Assembly (NCBI RefSeq): GCF_002646595.1
Contig: NZ_PDUD01000069.1
Location: 1 to 36,065, forward strand
DNA from: Flavilitoribacter nigricans DSM 23189 = NBRC 102662
GTDB taxonomy: Bacteria; Bacteroidota; Bacteroidia; Chitinophagales; Saprospiraceae
Length of the DNA: 36,065 nucleotides
Direction of reading: 5' to 3'
Positions 33,258 through 36,065 of the stretch are shown here, in pieces. Under the pieces are notes generated by a model that ran no database searches, was not told where the DNA came from, and worked only from the letters and a program-made list of their open reading frames with translations. The position numbers and the translations under genes are program-made. The stretch's first letter is position 1. Every line of letters begins with the position of its first letter.

Positions 33258-33286
33258 CTTTCCCTCTTCGTGGTTCAGTTTGGGAA
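33258..33286. repeat. 29-bp direct repeat, right copy
   Basis: It matches 32241-32269 in 28 of 29 positions. Here the inverted-repeat ends are shortened to TTCCC/GGGAA. It lies in the gap between the helicase gene stop and the start of the unknown gene; the rest of that 199-bp gap shows no gene. Confidence 0.75.
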
Positions 33287-33373
33287 CAGTTTGTGTAGCC
33301 GTAGTGCGACCTTAGGAGCATTTTGACTACACTGTGTTCCACGCAGAACCAAATACCTTTTCATACGAAGGAA

Positions 33374-35893
33374 TCATTTACGATAGTATGGCGCTTCGAA
33401 AATGCCTTTTATTCCTTCTTCAGTTAAAGAATGGTTATGAAGCTCTGTAGATATTTCTTCTAACGTAATACTTGAGAAATCAACATCTTTAAAAGTAGAG
33501 AAGAAACTAGTTACCACTCTCTTCAATTCTCTTAATTTACCTCTCCTTAAAATTCTTGAATCCTTAGGCAAAACGACACCACGAGCAGTACTCTTTGATG
33601 GAATAACCAGCACTGGTAAACACTCACTATTAGGGTAATTTTTCTCAAACCACCTGGTAGAATGTAGTAACTGCTCCGCTTCAGACTTTACAATTTCATT
33701 TCTCTCAACAGATACCCCTGACTTGCACTCAATGACGAGAAATGAATTAGGGCCGATACACCATAAGTTATCGGGCCCTTCTTTCCATTCTAATTCTGGT
33801 CTCTCAGTATTGAAACCTAGAATCCGCCCCAAATCATTAAGGGACTTCTCAAATTTCTTATAATTTGGTCCAAAAACTAATCCACTTAGAATACTATCAA
33901 GTCCAATTTTCAGACTGGGAAAATCATCAAACTCAAGAAGCCAATTTCGTATCTCTGCCGAACGATTCTGTTTAATTGTCAGCTTTTTAATCTCTAATCC
34001 TGATATAGGTCGGAATAAATAACGATTTTTTTGATGAGCTTTAGTCTGTAGTAAATTAGACTCGTTCTTATTCGTTGGATAAATCACCCTAGCCATTTGT
34101 TGCATATACCATCCCGCCTCCGCATCATCGTGCGAGTGCTTGTCTTTAATTGATTGATATTCATCTTTTGCTTTAGTAAACTCACCTTGTAGATAGTAAT
34201 TTTCTGCTTTAGCCTCAAGCTCCAGTGTTTCTAGAATACTTTGGTCTTTCTCGCCATCTTCAATGGAGTCCATCTGTTCAATGTAAAATGATTTCCACCC
34301 CTCATCTCTAATGAGACATTGTTTCATTGCCCCAACAACGATTTTTCTACCATCATTTTCTTCCCCTGCATCTTGAACGGCAAATTTGGCCAGTTCAATA
34401 CCAATGTCTACCTGTTTTCTAGTTTGTGGAGAAAAGAAACGCTTTAGACTACGATTCTTAATAGATGCCAGTAGGTTTGCTCCAGTGAGTATAATTATAC
34501 AGTAGTCCTTTTCTCCACGAACACCTCTGCCTAAACCTTGCTCTATTTTCTGAGCAATTTTCATATTGATTATTTCACTTTCACTGCGCACCTCCTCTTG
34601 ATATGCATCAAACAACGTCTGAGCATATGGTCTCTTATCAAGAATTAGAACCCTACAGCTCTTGTCAGGTAAGTCAATTCCATCATATCTATTTGCAAAG
34701 ACGACAGTATTTGACCTCCCACTTCCATTTTTCAATCCCTCAATTAAAGAAACCATATTCTCACTCGTAGCCTTAACAGCGCCACACTCCACCCAAAAAT
34801 CGGCGTCTTTGTTACTTGGTGTGAGCGCAACAAAACCAATATTGTTTTTTTCTCTTGGCGGAGAAAGCCAATTAACAATCGCCTCTCTATTTAATTCATG
34901 ATCAATGTAGTATGGCAGCAATATCATCTTCTCACCGGACCACTTGCTATCTTTGTTTATAAACGGATTTAAGACCGTCTCCTTACTTATAGCCAAACTC
35001 TTAATGAATGAAGAATCGTCATTTGTCGTAGCTGACATCAATATCCGATGCTTAGCTTTATCAAAAAACCTATACTTATATATAGGAATTATTGTAGGAG
35101 TGATTTCGATACGATAAGAAGAAATAATACAATTGCAATCTCTTAGATCATCCTTGATTAGCTGCCAAGCATATGGGTTCAGTTCGCTTGCGTCTTCTAC
35201 ACATATTTCAGCCAATTCTTCATACTTCTCGAACCATGCCCAGTAGGGAACTGCTAAAACATCAGAAGATTCTCCATTCCTAATTTCAGAAAACGTTACA
35301 TATCCTTGTTGTTTCAAATAATCTTCAAATAACGAGATGATCTTTTCGTACAACTCTCCTTCTCTTGAGATTTTTAAACTAAAACTACTTTCAATCGAAT
35401 TGATACACGCATGGCTGTCATCCAAAACAATAGCACCTATATTAATTCCTTTATTCCCAATACCAAACTTAGAAAATCCATGAAATACCTTCTGAACATG
35501 AATGATTAATATAGATGTTGAGTCGTAAAACTCCTCAGGAATACTCCCATCAGGAGTTACAGTAACATAATCAAAACCAAACTCAGAAGCCTGTTGACAG
35601 GTTTGTTCAACTAAATACTTGTCTGGGCAAATATACATAACGGGACCAGAGCCGCTATTCAGATACGATTGTAAGATTAGTAAACCAATTAATGTCTTAC
35701 CCTGTCCAGTATGCAGTTTGATTATTATATCATTATCTTCTCTTCTTTCGGCATGCCATTCGGTCAAAATCTTTTCTTGGCTGGGTCGAAGAGGTCCCTT
35801 ATCTGCATCTCTATCTAGAAATTTATAGATTTCAATTGGGTCTATCCTTTTTGTACCTTCAGTATTACCAAGCCTTTTATTAAAATTAATCAT
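33374..35893 (-). CDS. Superfamily-2 helicase with C-terminal PD-(D/E)XK-like nuclease motif
   Basis: The 839-residue product has Walker A HTGQGKT at 61-67 and motif II LDDSHA at 157-162 (DDSH in place of DEAH). SATTNDD is motif III-like, and QGLGRGVRGEKD fits motif VI. A TPR-like stretch (about 560-605) follows. Near the C-terminus PD at 707-708 and ECK at 722-724 (FLVIECKSG) form D-x13-ExK, the core of PD-(D/E)XK nucleases. Helicase-nuclease fusions of this kind are frequent in phage defence and restriction-like systems. Its start lies 48 bp after the end of the next gene, its probable partner. Confidence 0.85.
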   Translation of the reverse strand: MINFNKRLGNTEGTKRIDPIEIYKFLDRDADKGPLRPSQEKILTEWHAERREDNDIIIKLHTGQGKTLIGLLILQSYLNSGSGPVMYICPDKYLVEQTCQQASEFGFDYVTVTPDGSIPEEFYDSTSILIIHVQKVFHGFSKFGIGNKGINIGAIVLDDSHACINSIESSFSLKISREGELYEKIISLFEDYLKQQGYVTFSEIRNGESSDVLAVPYWAWFEKYEELAEICVEDASELNPYAWQLIKDDLRDCNCIISSYRIEITPTIIPIYKYRFFDKAKHRILMSATTNDDSSFIKSLAISKETVLNPFINKDSKWSGEKMILLPYYIDHELNREAIVNWLSPPREKNNIGFVALTPSNKDADFWVECGAVKATSENMVSLIEGLKNGSGRSNTVVFANRYDGIDLPDKSCRVLILDKRPYAQTLFDAYQEEVRSESEIINMKIAQKIEQGLGRGVRGEKDYCIIILTGANLLASIKNRSLKRFFSPQTRKQVDIGIELAKFAVQDAGEENDGRKIVVGAMKQCLIRDEGWKSFYIEQMDSIEDGEKDQSILETLELEAKAENYYLQGEFTKAKDEYQSIKDKHSHDDAEAGWYMQQMARVIYPTNKNESNLLQTKAHQKNRYLFRPISGLEIKKLTIKQNRSAEIRNWLLEFDDFPSLKIGLDSILSGLVFGPNYKKFEKSLNDLGRILGFNTERPELEWKEGPDNLWCIGPNSFLVIECKSGVSVERNEIVKSEAEQLLHSTRWFEKNYPNSECLPVLVIPSKSTARGVVLPKDSRILRRGKLRELKRVVTSFFSTFKDVDFSSITLEEISTELHNHSLTEEGIKGIFEAPYYRK

Positions 35894-35941
35894 TTGTATT
35901 TGGGTTGACTTTTAAAATTATCTCAATTTAACTACGTTGAT

Positions 35942-36065
35942 TTACCTAGGCCGTCCCTGTAAATTCTCCAGGAGATAGTCTTCGATATAAAATTTGGCTA
36001 TTGGCCGTTTCCCTTGTGGAGTTGTAAATCCGAAGATTGATGATTCTAGGTCTATACGGTCCCAA
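35942..36065 (-). CDS. 3' end of a gene upstream of the helicase (partial)
   Basis: An open minus-strand frame runs from the window edge to TAA at 35942-35944, giving the last 40 residues of a protein: ESSIFGFTTPQGKRPIAKFY then IEDYLLENLQGRPR. The composition looks like real protein and the frame leads into the helicase gene after 48 bp, so it is probably the first gene of the same operon. The family cannot be told from this end. Confidence 0.55.
   Translation of the reverse strand, partial: WDRIDLESSIFGFTTPQGKRPIAKFYIEDYLLENLQGRPR

Noticed and set aside
32241-33286. CRISPR array
   Set aside because: There are only two repeat copies, about 1 kb apart with a gene between; no spacers or cas genes.

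Overview
The window looks like accessory DNA from a Bacteroidota chromosome, probably in or near the Saprospiria/Lewinella group. The grounds are promoter boxes of the TTG-N20-TAnnTTTG type, weak ribosome sites, an integrase and VirE/primase-like replication genes of the kind seen in Bacteroidota elements, and a sigma factor/TPR/subtilase/CHAT gene set. The phylum is a fair inference; the genus is not shown. No rRNA, tRNA or CRISPR array was recognised.

Layout. (1) 0.2-3.1 kb, minus strand: a tight four-gene operon (two-TM protein, Fe(II)/2-oxoglutarate dioxygenase-like protein, YdcF/DUF218 protein, helical repeat protein) behind a perfect 13-bp inverted repeat. (2) 3.4-18.9 kb: a mobile-element backbone with a degenerate CHC2/Toprim primase-like protein, a ParA plus small DNA-binding partner, ArdC-type antirestriction protein, RadC, a toxin-antitoxin pair, a RepL-like initiator, a VirE ATPase and its primase-like partner, HTH and ribbon-helix-helix regulators, and a tyrosine integrase. 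An AT-rich gene for a 1050-residue unknown protein and a small HTH/'FNAGY' gene pair sit inside it. No relaxase is visible, so the element is incomplete here or relies on helpers. (3) 19.4-31.1 kb: a distinctive cargo-like module: Cys-rich lipoprotein, 1218-residue PKD protein, leader-like small protein, TPR-CHAT protease, an unknown protein, a subtilase, a TPR anti-sigma-like membrane protein and an ECF sigma factor. (4) 31.6-36.1 kb: a second copy of the HTH/'FNAGY' pair, an unknown gene bracketed by 29-bp direct repeats, a large helicase with a C-terminal PD-(D/E)XK-like nuclease motif, and the 3' end of another gene.

How the genes may work together. The backbone genes replicate, partition, protect and integrate the element. 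In the 19-31 kb module, the sigma factor, anti-sigma-like TPR protein and subtilase overlap or nearly touch, so they are very likely one operon. They may sense a signal and turn on the divergent or convergent PKD, leader-like and CHAT genes; this is inference. Two proteases of different clans (subtilase D-H-S and CHAT H-C) beside a regulated sigma factor make this the best candidate for an undescribed conflict or signalling system. The two copies of the HTH/'FNAGY' pair, and related tandem GTTGwC motifs next to hairpin terminators at 19.14 and 31.43 kb, suggest that the region was built by more than one integration event.
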